Below, piece by piece: positions 8,771 to 18,600 of a stretch of DNA of 64,000 nucleotides. Within the stretch, counting starts at the first letter, position 1, and each line of letters begins with the position of its first letter. Origin of the DNA: Luteibaculum sp964627445 (lineage in GTDB: Bacteria > Bacteroidota > Bacteroidia > Flavobacteriales_D > Luteibaculaceae). A model generated the notes under the pieces. That model made no database searches. It saw only the letters and a program-made list of their open reading frames with translations, and was not told the DNA's origin. The DNA is taken from assembly GCA_964627445.1 (NCBI GenBank), contig CAZVJF010000004.1, positions 124,001 to 188,000 of the forward strand, given 5' to 3'. Both the position numbers and the translations under genes were made by a program.

Positions 8771-9796
8771 CTACTGCATCAAGCGCGCAATGGGCTTGGT
8801 TTTCTCAAACTGCTCGAGGATGATTTTGATGAAAACCGTTAGCGGTATGGATAATATCATGCCGGGAATGCCCCAAACAAAACCCCAGAACATAAGCATG
8901 ATGAGCACCACAATAATGTTGATGGAGAAAGATTTCCCCATAAAAATGGGCTCTAAAATGGATCCAAACAACACCTGAACCCCAGAAATGGACAATACAA
9001 AGTAGAACAGCGCTGCAGAAAACTCCAGGTCTACCAAAGCAAATAGTGAAAGGAGTACGATGGTGATAATGGATCCTACCATTTGTACAAAGTTGATGAC
9101 AAAAGCAAAAAGCCCCCAGAAGATGGGAAAGCTCACATCAAACGCATAACAGGCCAAGCCTGTGCCTATGCCCGTGCCTAAGCTCACTAAAAACTTAACC
9201 TGCAAAAAGGTAACGATGTCTTTCTCTATGCGGGTAAAGGCTTTGATGGAAGAAATGCGATTTTTTAGAATGGTAGAGTTGAGCACGCGCTCCACATCAA
9301 TAGACTCAAACAGCAGCAATACCACAAAAAACAGGGCCGTAAGCAGTTGCGGAACCGCGCCAAACAAAAAGAGCGCAAAAGATTTTAGGTTGTTCATTAC
9401 CCATTCCTTTTTTAGCTCGGGTTGCTGCATAAAATCCGCAACCACAGAAAAACCAAACTCCTGCATAGTATAGGCATCCACCTCGGCAATTTTAGACTGC
9501 AACTGAGCTATAAATGCGCTGTTGGTTGCCAATATTTCTTGGCTGGATAAACGCAGCAGATGGTACAATCCAAATCCTGCCACCACAATTACCAGCAGTG
9601 CAATGGCTACCCGAAATATTTTAGGAACACCCCTACGCTTTAAGCGCCTCAGCCCCGGAATAAAAAGCAGGGTAATAAACATGGCAAAAATGAGCGGCAC
9701 AAAAATGAAGTTGAGCCACTTTATTACCATTACAAAAACGGGGACAGCAATAATGGTAAGCAGCAGGTTAGTGATTCTTCTATCGTTCATGTGCAC
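8771..9796 (-). CDS. AI-2E/PerM family membrane permease
   Basis: 341 aa inner-membrane protein with about seven to eight hydrophobic segments. There are two at the N-terminus, one at about 65-85, then a cluster after residue 150 with the glycine-rich helices usual in this family and a late GIPGMILSIPL motif. The family (formerly UPF0118) includes AI-2 exporters and Na+/H+ antiporters; the substrate cannot be told here. The second methionine (MNDRRITN, 9790) is also a possible start. A TATATTTG promoter box lies about 40 nt upstream. It is separated from the tonB-like genes by 126 nt and probably transcribed alone. Confidence 0.88.
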   Translation of the reverse strand: MHMNDRRITNLLLTIIAVPVFVMVIKWLNFIFVPLIFAMFITLLFIPGLRRLKRRGVPKIFRVAIALLVIVVAGFGLYHLLRLSSQEILATNSAFIAQLQSKIAEVDAYTMQEFGFSVVADFMQQPELKKEWVMNNLKSFALFLFGAVPQLLTALFFVVLLLFESIDVERVLNSTILKNRISSIKAFTRIEKDIVTFLQVKFLVSLGTGIGTGLACYAFDVSFPIFWGLFAFVINFVQMVGSIITIVLLSLFALVDLEFSAALFYFVLSISGVQVLFGSILEPIFMGKSFSINIIVVLIMLMFWGFVWGIPGMILSIPLTVFIKIILEQFEKTKPIARLMQ

Positions 9797-9831
9797 GGGT
9801 TCAAAGGCACCCGAGGGCTCAGGTGCTCGCG

Positions 9832-9839
9832 CAAATATA
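9832..9839 (-). promoter_or_regulatory. -7 promoter box for the AI-2E family gene
   Basis: TATATTTG on the minus strand is a perfect TAnnTTTG match 36 nt upstream of the first candidate ATG. No clear TTG lies at the usual distance upstream. Confidence 0.5.
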
Positions 9840-9922
9840 TTTTGAAAATGTTGGCCCGCTACCTAGGTTTCACCTCCAAAGCATACGCTTATTAATCCTT
9901 AACAACTTTAAGTGCTGCGTAT

Positions 9923-10606
9923 CTACTGCAAACGAAAGCGAAGCGGCATGTTAAACTGCACCTTCACGTTGCGCCCGCCTTGCATTCCGGGTTTCCATAA
10001 GGGCATGTTTTGTAATACCCGTATGGCTTCCTCATCGCAACCCCCGCCAATGCCTTTTAAGATGTTGATATCGGTAATTCTACCCGCTTCATTTACCACG
10101 AAATTAAGGTAGACCACGCCTTCGATACCCGCATCTTTGGCTTGAGTTGGGTAGCGCATGTTTTTTTGAATGAACTGGAACAAAGCGGTTTCTCCACCGG
10201 GAAATTCGGGCATTTCTTCTACTACGTAAGGTACTGGTGCCTCTTCGGGAACGTCCTCCGGTATTAAAGCAACGGGTGGAAGATTGTCGGGCGTTTCTGG
10301 ACCCAGGTTTTCATCAAAAGGTGCATCGTTAGTTGCAGGAATGGGTTCGTTGCTGATCTCAATCACCGTTGTGGGGGTGGTCTTAGGTTTGGGCGGTTCC
10401 AATTTCTCGAGGCGCGCCACGGGAATCTGTTCGATCTCTATAAAATTGTTTTCTAGCGTAAGTGCCGTATTAGTGTGGTTGGCTGTGGATACCACTTCAA
10501 ATTCAAAAGCCAACAAACTAGCCGATAAGGCGACAATCAGCCCCATTAGAAAAAACCGACTGCGCTTATTCTCAATGCTTTTGCGATAATTCTTTAAGCT
10601 TTTCAT
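9923..10606 (-). CDS. TonB-like energy transducer
   Basis: 227 aa. A short basic cytoplasmic start (MKSLKNYRKSIENKRSR) is followed by one membrane helix (about 19-36), a Pro/Glu-rich periplasmic linker, and a C-terminal TonB domain from about residue 125 (EEMPEFPGGETALFQFI, then YPTQAKDAGIEG). It should couple the proton-motive force to outer-membrane TonB-dependent receptors. Its first 39 codons and upstream sequence are identical to those of the next gene, because they were copied in a 413-bp tandem duplication. No exbB or exbD is present in the window. Confidence 0.88.
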   Translation of the reverse strand: MKSLKNYRKSIENKRSRFFLMGLIVALSASLLAFEFEVVSTANHTNTALTLENNFIEIEQIPVARLEKLEPPKPKTTPTTVIEISNEPIPATNDAPFDENLGPETPDNLPPVALIPEDVPEEAPVPYVVEEMPEFPGGETALFQFIQKNMRYPTQAKDAGIEGVVYLNFVVNEAGRITDINILKGIGGGCDEEAIRVLQNMPLWKPGMQGGRNVKVQFNMPLRFRLQ

Positions 10607-10661
10607 GTGTTTTATCTATCCAACGCAAGAAAGAACAACTTTATTTTAAAATCCATCCAAT

Positions 10662-10692
10662 AAAAAACCCCAGCCTCTTGGGCTGGGGTTTT
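10662..10692. terminator. Bidirectional intrinsic terminator, first copy
   Basis: Stem CCCCAGCC (10668-10675) / GGCTGGGG (10681-10688) with loop TCTTG, flanked by A6 on one side and T4 on the other. It ends the chimeric tonB transcript on the minus strand. Confidence 0.85.
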
Positions 10693-10713
10693 CCTTTACG
10701 CAAAAGCGTAAGG

Positions 10714-11019
10714 TTATCTAAGGGTAAAGCGTACGGGTAAGTTGTACTGTACTTTTACTTTTTTACCACGCTGCTCACCGGGATTCCACTTGGGCATGTT
10801 GCGTACCACGCGAAGTGCTTCCTCATCGCAACCTCCTCCGATACCGCGAAGAACTTTAGCATCTACCACAGATCCGTCTTTCTCTACCACAAAGGTTACG
10901 AAAACCACTTCAAATTCAAAAGCCAACAAACTAGCCGATAAGGCGACAATCAGCCCCATTAGAAAAAACCGACTGCGCTTATTCTCAATGCTTTTGCGAT
11001 AATTCTTTAAGCTTTTCAT
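10714..11019 (-). CDS. Chimeric, truncated TonB-like protein created by tandem duplication
   Basis: 101 aa. Residues 1 to about 38 equal the N-terminus and membrane helix of the downstream TonB-like protein (9923-10606). Residues about 39-101 equal the last 63 residues of the upstream TonB-like protein (11127-11795). The junction is the 5-bp ACCAC at 10904-10908. The product keeps the membrane anchor and the C-terminal half of the TonB domain (VLRGIGGGCDEEALRV onward). It has lost the whole periplasmic linker and the first half of the domain, so it could hardly span the periplasm. The frame is intact, so an in-frame fusion is made if transcribed. It may be non-functional or interfering; an assembly artefact is possible. 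Confidence 0.7.
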   Translation of the reverse strand: MKSLKNYRKSIENKRSRFFLMGLIVALSASLLAFEFEVVFVTFVVEKDGSVVDAKVLRGIGGGCDEEALRVVRNMPKWNPGEQRGKKVKVQYNLPVRFTLR

Positions 11020-11074
11020 GTGTTTTATCTATCCAACGCAAGAAAGAACAACTTTATTTTAAAATCCATCCAAT

Positions 11075-11105
11075 AAAAAACCCCAGCCTCTTGGGCTGGG
11101 GTTTT
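11075..11105. terminator. Bidirectional intrinsic terminator, second copy
   Basis: Identical to the hairpin at 10662-10692, displaced by 413 bp. It follows the stop of the chimeric gene's upstream neighbour and lies before the chimeric gene's start on the minus strand. Confidence 0.85.
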
Positions 11106-11126
11106 CCTTTACGCAAAAGCGTAAGG

Positions 11127-11795
11127 TTATCTAAGGGTAAAGCGTACGGGTAAGTTGTACTGTACTTTTACTTTTTTACCACGCTGCTCACCGGGATTCC
11201 ACTTGGGCATGTTGCGTACCACGCGAAGTGCTTCCTCATCGCAACCTCCTCCGATACCGCGAAGAACTTTAGCATCTACCACAGATCCGTCTTTCTCTAC
11301 CACAAAGGTTACGAAAACCACCCCTTGGATACCGGCATCTTGCGCCATGGTAGGGTACTTAATCTTCTTACCCAGATATTTGAAGAGCTCAGCCTCTCCA
11401 CCCGGGAATTCTGGCATTTGCTCCACAATGGTAAAGATCTCTTCTTCCTCTACCTCTTCTGCAGGCATTTCCACAATTTCAATGTCGGTGTCTTCATCCA
11501 CCTCCAAATCCATTACTTCCAGCTCTTCTTCTACCTCTTCTTCGTCATCTACAATTTCGATAACGGTTGTAGGTTTTGGTGGTGGTGGCGGTGGTGGTGG
11601 TTGAATCTGAGCAATAGGCACTATTTCCTCTTCGATTAGGTCTAGGTTAAGACCTCCCAATTCAGTAACCTCAATATCGTACGTGGTGTACTCAAATGCC
11701 AAAAGCACTAGAGACAGGGCAAAAACAAGGCCCACAAAAAGAAAGCCAGCTCTCTTTTTCTCCAGGTTGGCTTCTTCGTTCTTCTTTACCTCCAT
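11127..11795 (-). CDS. TonB-like energy transducer with polyproline and acidic linker
   Basis: 222 aa. Basic N-terminus (MEVKKNEEANLEKKR), one membrane helix at about 18-34, an eight-proline run near residue 66, and a very acidic Glu/Asp/Val linker of about 50 residues. The C-terminal TonB domain starts near residue 130 (EQMPEFPGGEAELFKYL). The linker should cross the periplasm and the C-terminal domain should touch TonB boxes of receptors. A TATTTTTG promoter box lies just upstream. The gene sits downstream of the sprA-gcvH-vanZ group but has its own promoter. Confidence 0.9.
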   Translation of the reverse strand: MEVKKNEEANLEKKRAGFLFVGLVFALSLVLLAFEYTTYDIEVTELGGLNLDLIEEEIVPIAQIQPPPPPPPPKPTTVIEIVDDEEEVEEELEVMDLEVDEDTDIEIVEMPAEEVEEEEIFTIVEQMPEFPGGEAELFKYLGKKIKYPTMAQDAGIQGVVFVTFVVEKDGSVVDAKVLRGIGGGCDEEALRVVRNMPKWNPGEQRGKKVKVQYNLPVRFTLR

Positions 11796-11812
11796 AGTAG
11801 TGGTGTTTGCGT

Positions 11813-11820
11813 CAAAAATA
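11813..11820 (-). promoter_or_regulatory. -7 promoter box for the tonB-like gene
   Basis: TATTTTTG on the minus strand matches TAnnTTTG, 18 nt upstream of the ATG at 11793-11795. A TTG lies 24 nt further upstream, slightly longer than the usual spacing. Confidence 0.6.
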
Positions 11821-11870
11821 ACAATATGATTCTAAAACGCGCATCAAATTGCCATTATTGCCGCTAAAAT

Positions 11871-12257
11871 TTAATTGTAAAATAAGCGCTTCCCGTAAAT
11901 CAACCGAAAGGTGATTAGCCCGAGCAAAACACCCGCATTGTTGGCCATAATATCCATCCACTCGAAACTGCGCGTATCAAGAAAAGTCTGAATAAGCTCT
12001 ACCAAAAAGCCATACAGGATAAGGCATACCAACGCGCTAAGCACTGGGTGTAGATTAAACCCACCGTAGTAATAGTGCTTTTTAAATCCCACGAGCGTGG
12101 TAATCGCCAAAATAAAATACAACAGGAAATGGGCCACTTTATCCATGGCCACAGCTCCTATTATATCTTGTTTTGGAAAAAAATGTGCGGGTATCACCCC
12201 CAAGATTAAAATGAGCAAAGCGGTAATAATGCTCACAAAATGGAAGCGAAAAATCAT
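11871..12257 (-). CDS. VanZ-like family membrane protein
   Basis: 128 aa with about four hydrophobic segments and the family signature DKVAHFLLYFILA near residues 39-51, followed by ELIQTFLDTRSFEWMDIMANNAGVLLG carried in two pieces near the C-terminus. The family is named after the teicoplanin-resistance protein VanZ, but most members have no known function. Its ATG overlaps the gcvH stop by one base (TAATG), so it is co-translated. The gcvH-vanZ pair after sprA is a gene order I know from other flavobacteria. Confidence 0.85.
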   Translation of the reverse strand: MIFRFHFVSIITALLILILGVIPAHFFPKQDIIGAVAMDKVAHFLLYFILAITTLVGFKKHYYYGGFNLHPVLSALVCLILYGFLVELIQTFLDTRSFEWMDIMANNAGVLLGLITFRLIYGKRLFYN

Positions 12258-12628
12258 TATATCGTTGCCTTGTAGTCGGCAGCAGACATCAATGCAGAGG
12301 TATCGGTATCTTTCAATTTAATCTTTATCATCCAGCCTTTACCGTAAGGATCTTCGTTTACCTGCTCGGGTGCCGATTCCAGATCCTCGTTAAACTCAAT
12401 AACCTCACCAGCAACAGGCATAAAAAGGTCCGAGACTGTTTTAACGGCCTCTACCGAACCAAATACCTCGCCTTCGTCAAGCTCTTCGTCTAGGGTATCC
12501 ACATCCACAAATACAATATCACCAAGCTCGCCCTGGGCGTAATCGGTAATACCAACGGTGGCTACATCGCCTTCTACCTTAACCCACTCGTGGTCTTTGG
12601 TGTACAGTAAATTCTCGGGTAAATTCAT
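12257..12628 (-). CDS. gcvH: Glycine cleavage system H protein
   Basis: 123 aa carrier protein that holds the aminomethyl group on lipoyl-lysine during glycine oxidation by the P, T and L proteins. The start ATG at 12626-12628 gives the standard MNLPENLLYTKDHEWVKV; a longer frame exists but adds an atypical 11 residues. The lipoylation site is Lys63 in GSVEAVKTVSD. The fold and length are normal for GcvH. It lies 50 nt after sprA and overlaps the next gene by one base. No other gcv genes are in the window. Confidence 0.96.
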   Translation of the reverse strand: MNLPENLLYTKDHEWVKVEGDVATVGITDYAQGELGDIVFVDVDTLDEELDEGEVFGSVEAVKTVSDLFMPVAGEVIEFNEDLESAPEQVNEDPYGKGWMIKIKLKDTDTSALMSAADYKATI

Positions 12629-12678
12629 CGTTGTCTTTCTGTTTGCTCCAAAAATAAACAAATAGCTAGTCCAGCAAA

Positions 12679-15600
12679 TTAGGGAGAGAAGGAAAAACGT
12701 ATACTGATGCCTGCGCGGGTGTTAAAGGTTGGAAAGGGTATCGAAAGCACGGGCTTAGTAACGTTGCGTTCGTAAAAGGCACGCAAGGTTATTTTTGAGT
12801 TTACAATATAGTCGGCATTGGTGCGGATAGAAATAGTCAACCGTCCATCAGTAGGGTCGTTTACCTGCTCATTAATTTTGCGAATCACCGTTACGTTCTT
12901 AGCAATGGTAATTTGCGAGTTGACATTTAAATCGCTGCGCACCTCTTTTTTACCCAGTTTAATAGGGAATTTTACGTCTCTAAAGCGATAGCCCAAGCCA
13001 ATATCCAGCCCAGTACTTTTAACCTCGGTAATTTGTTGGTTGGACAAGCTTAAGGAAGCTTGGCGGTCTTTGTTTAAGGACAACTTGGTGCTAAGGCTAT
13101 TTTTCCAGCTAATGTTTACACCAATAAGCGGTGACATGCTCTCTTGAAAGCCTACCGTATTAATTTGATTCTCGGGAAGAAAGTTGCCGTCTGGATCGGT
13201 AGGACGCGGTTCACCTCTGCGTATGGCTTCGGTAACGGCAACGTTGTTCGAATAACTGGCACGCCCCGAGGCCTTGTAGGTGTGGTTTATAGATACACTC
13301 CGAAACAGCTTCTGGAACACTTTCAATTTGTTGAGTCCCGTGTAAGCGATGTTCCAGTTTGGAGCCGAAGGTGTTTTAAAAATGTCGGTTTCTATGCTTG
13401 CAGCATCCTTGCCTGTGTAAGCCGCTAGGAAAGCGGGTATTAATACGTCCTGAGACTCCTGACCAAAACCGTTTTGCCCGGTTTCATCGATCAATCGGCT
13501 GGAGATGGTAGACCGGTTGGCCAACAAGTCATCAAAAAGCGGATTGGTAAAGTTGTCGGGATCGTCTGCGGTAAACGCTGTGCGTATTGCATTGATCGAA
13601 AAGCTAATAGAACCATTTTCGGTAGGGCTTTGATTTTCCCACTGGCCCGTTTCTTCCACAAAACGGAAAAAGCTAGAGGTAGACACCGTAAAATCGCGCT
13701 GCCAGGTCATATCCATCCTAAAGTCTTTGATGGGCTCTAGGTTGAGGCGCAGATTAAAGTTCTCATTAAACGTGGTGGTGTACGGCTGGAATAAATCGGG
13801 CTCACGGACCAACCAACCTGCTTCGGCTGCCTCAAATGGAAAACGCTCGTTTTGCTCGCCAAAAACAAAACCCAAACCGGGTGCATTAAAGCCCGGATCC
13901 ATACCAATAATGTTGGATTTACGCCCATAACCCGGCAGCAACATCCCCTGGTTTTTGCTGTACGTAAGGTTAGCCGACTTGGGTGCCATCAACAAGCTCA
14001 AAATGCTCTCTCCAAATGACAAACTGTTGGGGTTTTTCTCCTTTTTGGTTTGTGTGGAATCGCCTCCCGATAACGTTCGCAAGCCTTTCTGCACCGCTCC
14101 ACCGCGAGTACTGCTAGAGCGTCTGCGCGAACGTCTTGCCTTGTTCTTTTTGGCAATAAGCTCCTTTAAGGGTTTAATTTTATTGTAGAGTTTGCTAAAG
14201 GTAGCTTGCCCATTAATCGATTGCGTATTGGAGTTTTGTATGGTGTTCCCCAAGGTATCTTGAGAAAAAGGTGCCCGCTGCCAGTCGTAGCTTCCATTGT
14301 AGCTTAAGTTTGCATCCAGCCAATCTAAAGCGGGTATTTTACTCAGCGGCACGTTGTAATTGAGCACACCCGTTTGGGTAAAGTGCGTAGTTTCTCCACC
14401 CTTTTTTACGCTGGCGAGTACGCTGTCTTTAAAGACCTCGTACTCATCTTCAAATTCGTTATCCACCCGTCCTGCGGGCTCACCTATTACTGCTTGGTTG
14501 TTGGCGTTGTAGGTAAATTTTAGCGAGCGGGTAATGTCGTACTTCACATCGTACACTCTATCCCAGGCAAAGGTTTTCGTGTACGTTGCTTTGGGATCCA
14601 GGAAGTTTTCGTTTTCGATGTTTCCCCGCAATTGCTGTTCGGTATACGAGCGGTTTACCGTGGTGCTAAAGCCTATGTTTCTGGGTCCAAGAAAAAGGTT
14701 AAAATCCCGTATGGGTGCCAGATATTTCCCACTTTGAAACCATTTGATATCCTTAAAGGGTTTTACGTTTTTAGGTTGGTTTGCAAAGCCATAGGTTATT
14801 CCCCCACGGTAGGTTTTATTTAAACGCGTGGCCACGTTTACATCCTGAAATTTGGTTTCGTTGTAGCCGTAGGTTAGCGAGAAGTTTTCAATGTCGGTAA
14901 ACTTGGGTTTTTCTTCAGAGTCCGTGCGCTCCTTACGTACCCCAGTAAAGTTAATGGAACGCCTTTCGGTAAGTGCCCGCGAAACTTCCAGGGCTTTTTC
15001 GCGCTGTTCGCCCCGCAACTGGCTCACCTCCACATCGGGAGAGAGTGCATCGTAGCGTGGATCCACAATTTCCTTAGAGTAGCTTACAAACATGGGCACC
15101 TTAATCCCCGACTCCTCAGAGAAAAATTTACCCAGTTGCAAATTCATTTGCGTATCGTAGCCTTTGCGCGTTTCTTGCTGGCGCTCGTTTACCTTTTTCT
15201 CAATGCTACCAAAACCAGGCGTACTGTAGTTACCTGCGGCTGCAACGGTACCAAAGTCGGCCAAATCGGCACTTAACCGTCCTACCGCTGCCCAACCGCC
15301 TTTGTTGGTGAAATCGGTTAAACGCAGCTCGTTTACCCAAACCTCAACATTGCGTATACGGCCATCGTCTTGCGTCCATTGGTTACGCTCGGCCAGTGGG
15401 TTACGCACCCCAATCATTAACGTAGTTACTTCGCTCAGCACAGGATTCCCTTTTACGGTAATTCGGGCATTGGGTTTGTCTACAAAAAAGGGCTGGTTGG
15501 ATGGGGTTCCCGAGCTGTTGCGGCTAATTTTCGCATTTACCAACTCCTGAAATTCAATGATCATGTTGTTGGCCTCGGGCCACACCAACTGCGGGTCACT

Positions 15601-18600
15601 TACGGTTCCATTCGATATATCGGTAGGTGTAACCGGAATCTCGTACTCATAATAATTGTCTTCGAAATCGCTACCCATGCGCACAAACACGGTAACATCC
15701 CCGTACTCCAGCGGAATGTTTTGGTTTTCAATCACGTTTTCCGCGTGCACGTACATCTGTATTTTCTCGTACTGGCGCACATCAAAGCTGGTGTTTTTAA
15801 AACCGGCCCGGGCTTCACCATCGTTTAGCGAATTGGCATTGAGTACCAAAGATTGCTCATTTAGTTCGCGCAGGTTGGTGGTAGAGGCATCTTGCTCGCG
15901 CACAATACCGGGCGGCAACACGTAGTTTACTGGGGTACGCTGCGAGTTTTCCTCAATGTTTACTGCAGCGATGTCTAGGTTACTGGTGGTGGCAGGAATG
16001 GGGGCATTCTCCTCCAGCAGGTCGCTTTCATACTTACGCCACTCTCCTCGCACCAACTCCAAACGGGCAAAACGCAAGTTTCCTTGCTGCTCCCAGTCCT
16101 TCATAAACATACGTATGAAGCGGATAGCGCGTAAATCTTGAATTCCATTGATAGCCTGGTCGGGATTGCGCACCGGCACTTTAAACTGGTACCACTTTAC
16201 GGGCTTTTCATCTCCATTGGGTAATTCGGGTACTGCCTCCACCACGTTGGTAATGTAGTTTTGGCCCACCACCATATCCTCGGGACGGATGGATACGCGG
16301 TACTGAAAATAACTTTCGCTTTCCGAAAGGTTATTATCCAAATTCACATCCTCATTGGAGGGAACGGCAGTAGCCGAGGTTGGATAACTCTCTGGACTGT
16401 CTTCGGTAGTTGGCGAGTTGCCTTGTACCATGTTGTAGCGCTTGTAACGCTGAATAATGTCTAGCTCTTGTTGGTCGTAATCGGTTCCTCGGTAATAGTG
16501 GTAGTTGTCGTTGGCAGGATCTGCTGCTAACTCCGCATACACGGCAGGATCTAGCACACCTTGCAAATCGTTTAGGTAATCCTGAAAAAAGCCTTGCTCG
16601 CCTTCATCGGGTAAACCGTCAAATCCTAAATCCTGCGTTACGGTAGATCCATCCGAGTTATCAAACGCGTTTACTATACTCTGTTTTTCGGGTACCAAGC
16701 CCCAAACGGTAGTATCCAGCTGGGCATCCAAATCGCTTGCGTTCTTGGGCAATCCGTTCTCAAAACTCTTACGCGAATCCTTTAAAATATCCTCGGAGAT
16801 ATTACCCAGGTTAAAATAGAGGTCTCCACCCGTTTGGTTTTCGCTGTCCTGGTTAAACGGATCCATGAGCCAGAATTGGATGAACTCCACGTTATTTTGC
16901 TCAAAATTACTGGTAGTAATACGCTTCATTATCCCCGCCCACCGTTGCCTTGGGTTTTGTAAGCTACCGTCTGGGTTAAGCTCGCGAGTATAGTTGTAAG
17001 GTCCGCGCTCGTTGGGGAAATAATTTAAATCAAAAACAGCAATGTTTGCCGGGGTTTGCGGTGCCAGCTGCCGGTTTGGAAATACCTCTTGCTCCAATAC
17101 CTGTCTTTGGAAGTGGTTAGATTGGATATCCTCGTCTATGTTATCGGGGGTAAGGTTGTTGTTTCGGTAGAATAAGGGGTCTACTACGTGCCAGGCCAAC
17201 AAAGCGCGGTTGTAACCGTAGGCTAAATCGTTGGTTAAACTTCCTTCTGGGAACAAACCGGGTTGCCCTTGCGGTGTAGAGGCTAATGTCCACCCCGTAA
17301 TGGAACGCAAGTCTATAGTACTTTGACTTCCTTCAAAGTCGTCAATGTAGGCATTACCACCTTCGCCAATAGCTTTAGAGTACCCTGGAACCAGTTGGGC
17401 AAACTCCCCATTAAAGGATATGTTGGATTTTTCTTTGGTGGAAATGAAGGGAATATTGTCTACCAGCTTGGTTAAAAAAGGAGCTTCTTTTTGGTAGGCC
17501 ACATCAAAACCAAAAATGGTATTGTTGATGGGTTCGTCTCCAAAATTCACCTTTTGAGTAATGGGCCTTTCGGAGAGGTTCATGATCGTGGCACCGATAT
17601 TAAAATCTTTGTTTACCCGATAGTCGAAACGCCCACCAATGAGTGTTTTCTGCTGAATTGAGAACAGGGAGTTACTTTCTAACGAAACCTTAATGGGCGT
17701 TTGCGATTCTAGCAAACCCTGGTTAATAATAGTAACACGCCCCAGGTTATAGTCTACCGTATAGTCTACATTCTCTTGCAGCACCACACCTCCTGCCGAA
17801 ACCACCACCGAACCCTCGGGTACGTTTAATGCGTTTAGCGATATCTCTGCGCCAGAAGCTGATTTATAGGATCCTGCCAGACTAAAACGGTTGCGCTCGG
17901 GTATCTGCTGAGCTGCGATTACCGTAGAATCATAGAGTTCTTCAAATACCACCCGATCAATTTCTGCTGGATCGGCACCGGCAGCATTCAATTGTCTCCT
18001 GAGGAAATCACCAAAAGGCTCCACCGAGGTGAGGTAAATGCGTCCGTTTCTGGCGTTGATGGTCCCTCCTTTGGTATCTGCACCATCTACAAAATCGAAA
18101 ACACCATCGGGATTGGCGGCACCCACAGCATCCAAGCGGTCTAAGCCGATAACCTCTATCAGTGGCGACTCTTCCACCCCAGATACAGGAATGTAATTCA
18201 GGTTTACTCCCAGTTCGGGACTATTATACAGCGCATTGAGAATAAAATCTTCTTGGTTGACCTGGTATGCGTTAATGCTGTACACGTTTTTCATCATCAA
18301 ATCCCACAGTGGTAGGCGTGGGTTTAAGATGGTGGGCTTGATTAATTTGGTAACCAGTGCATTGGGTGGTGTAACTCCATCGGTAGAAAACTGACCCACT
18401 TGATACGTTTCACCGTTTAGGGTATACTCAAAAGCCACGGCCAAAACCTCATCGTTATTGAGGGGCTGCGAGTTTAGTGAGATAAACCCAAGCCGGGGAT
18501 TCAAGTTGTAATCCGTAGGCTTTAGTTTTCGCATGCTTTCCACCTTTTCAAAGTGCACTGCAGAGCGCAATCCGGCCTGCTCCAATACAGGCGAAGCATT

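Larger units (their letters stand above)
10491..11321. repeat. 413-bp direct tandem duplication across the tonB-like genes
   Basis: Bases 10491-10908 recur at 10904-11321 and look identical by eye across 418 positions. The copies overlap by the 5-bp ACCAC at 10904-10908, which is also the sequence at both outer ends (10491 and 11317). This is the mark of a duplication at short microhomology. One unit carries the start of one tonB gene, an intergenic terminator and the 3' third of the next tonB gene. Confidence 0.95.

Noticed and set aside
10714..11019. An independent third functional TonB
   Set aside because: It is a fusion of parts of its two neighbours at an exact duplication junction and lacks the linker and half of the TonB domain.
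11155..11639. Plus-strand frames with polyglycine and polytryptophan opposite the tonB-like gene
   Set aside because: They are the reverse of the polyproline and acidic linker and have no start context or homology that I recognise.
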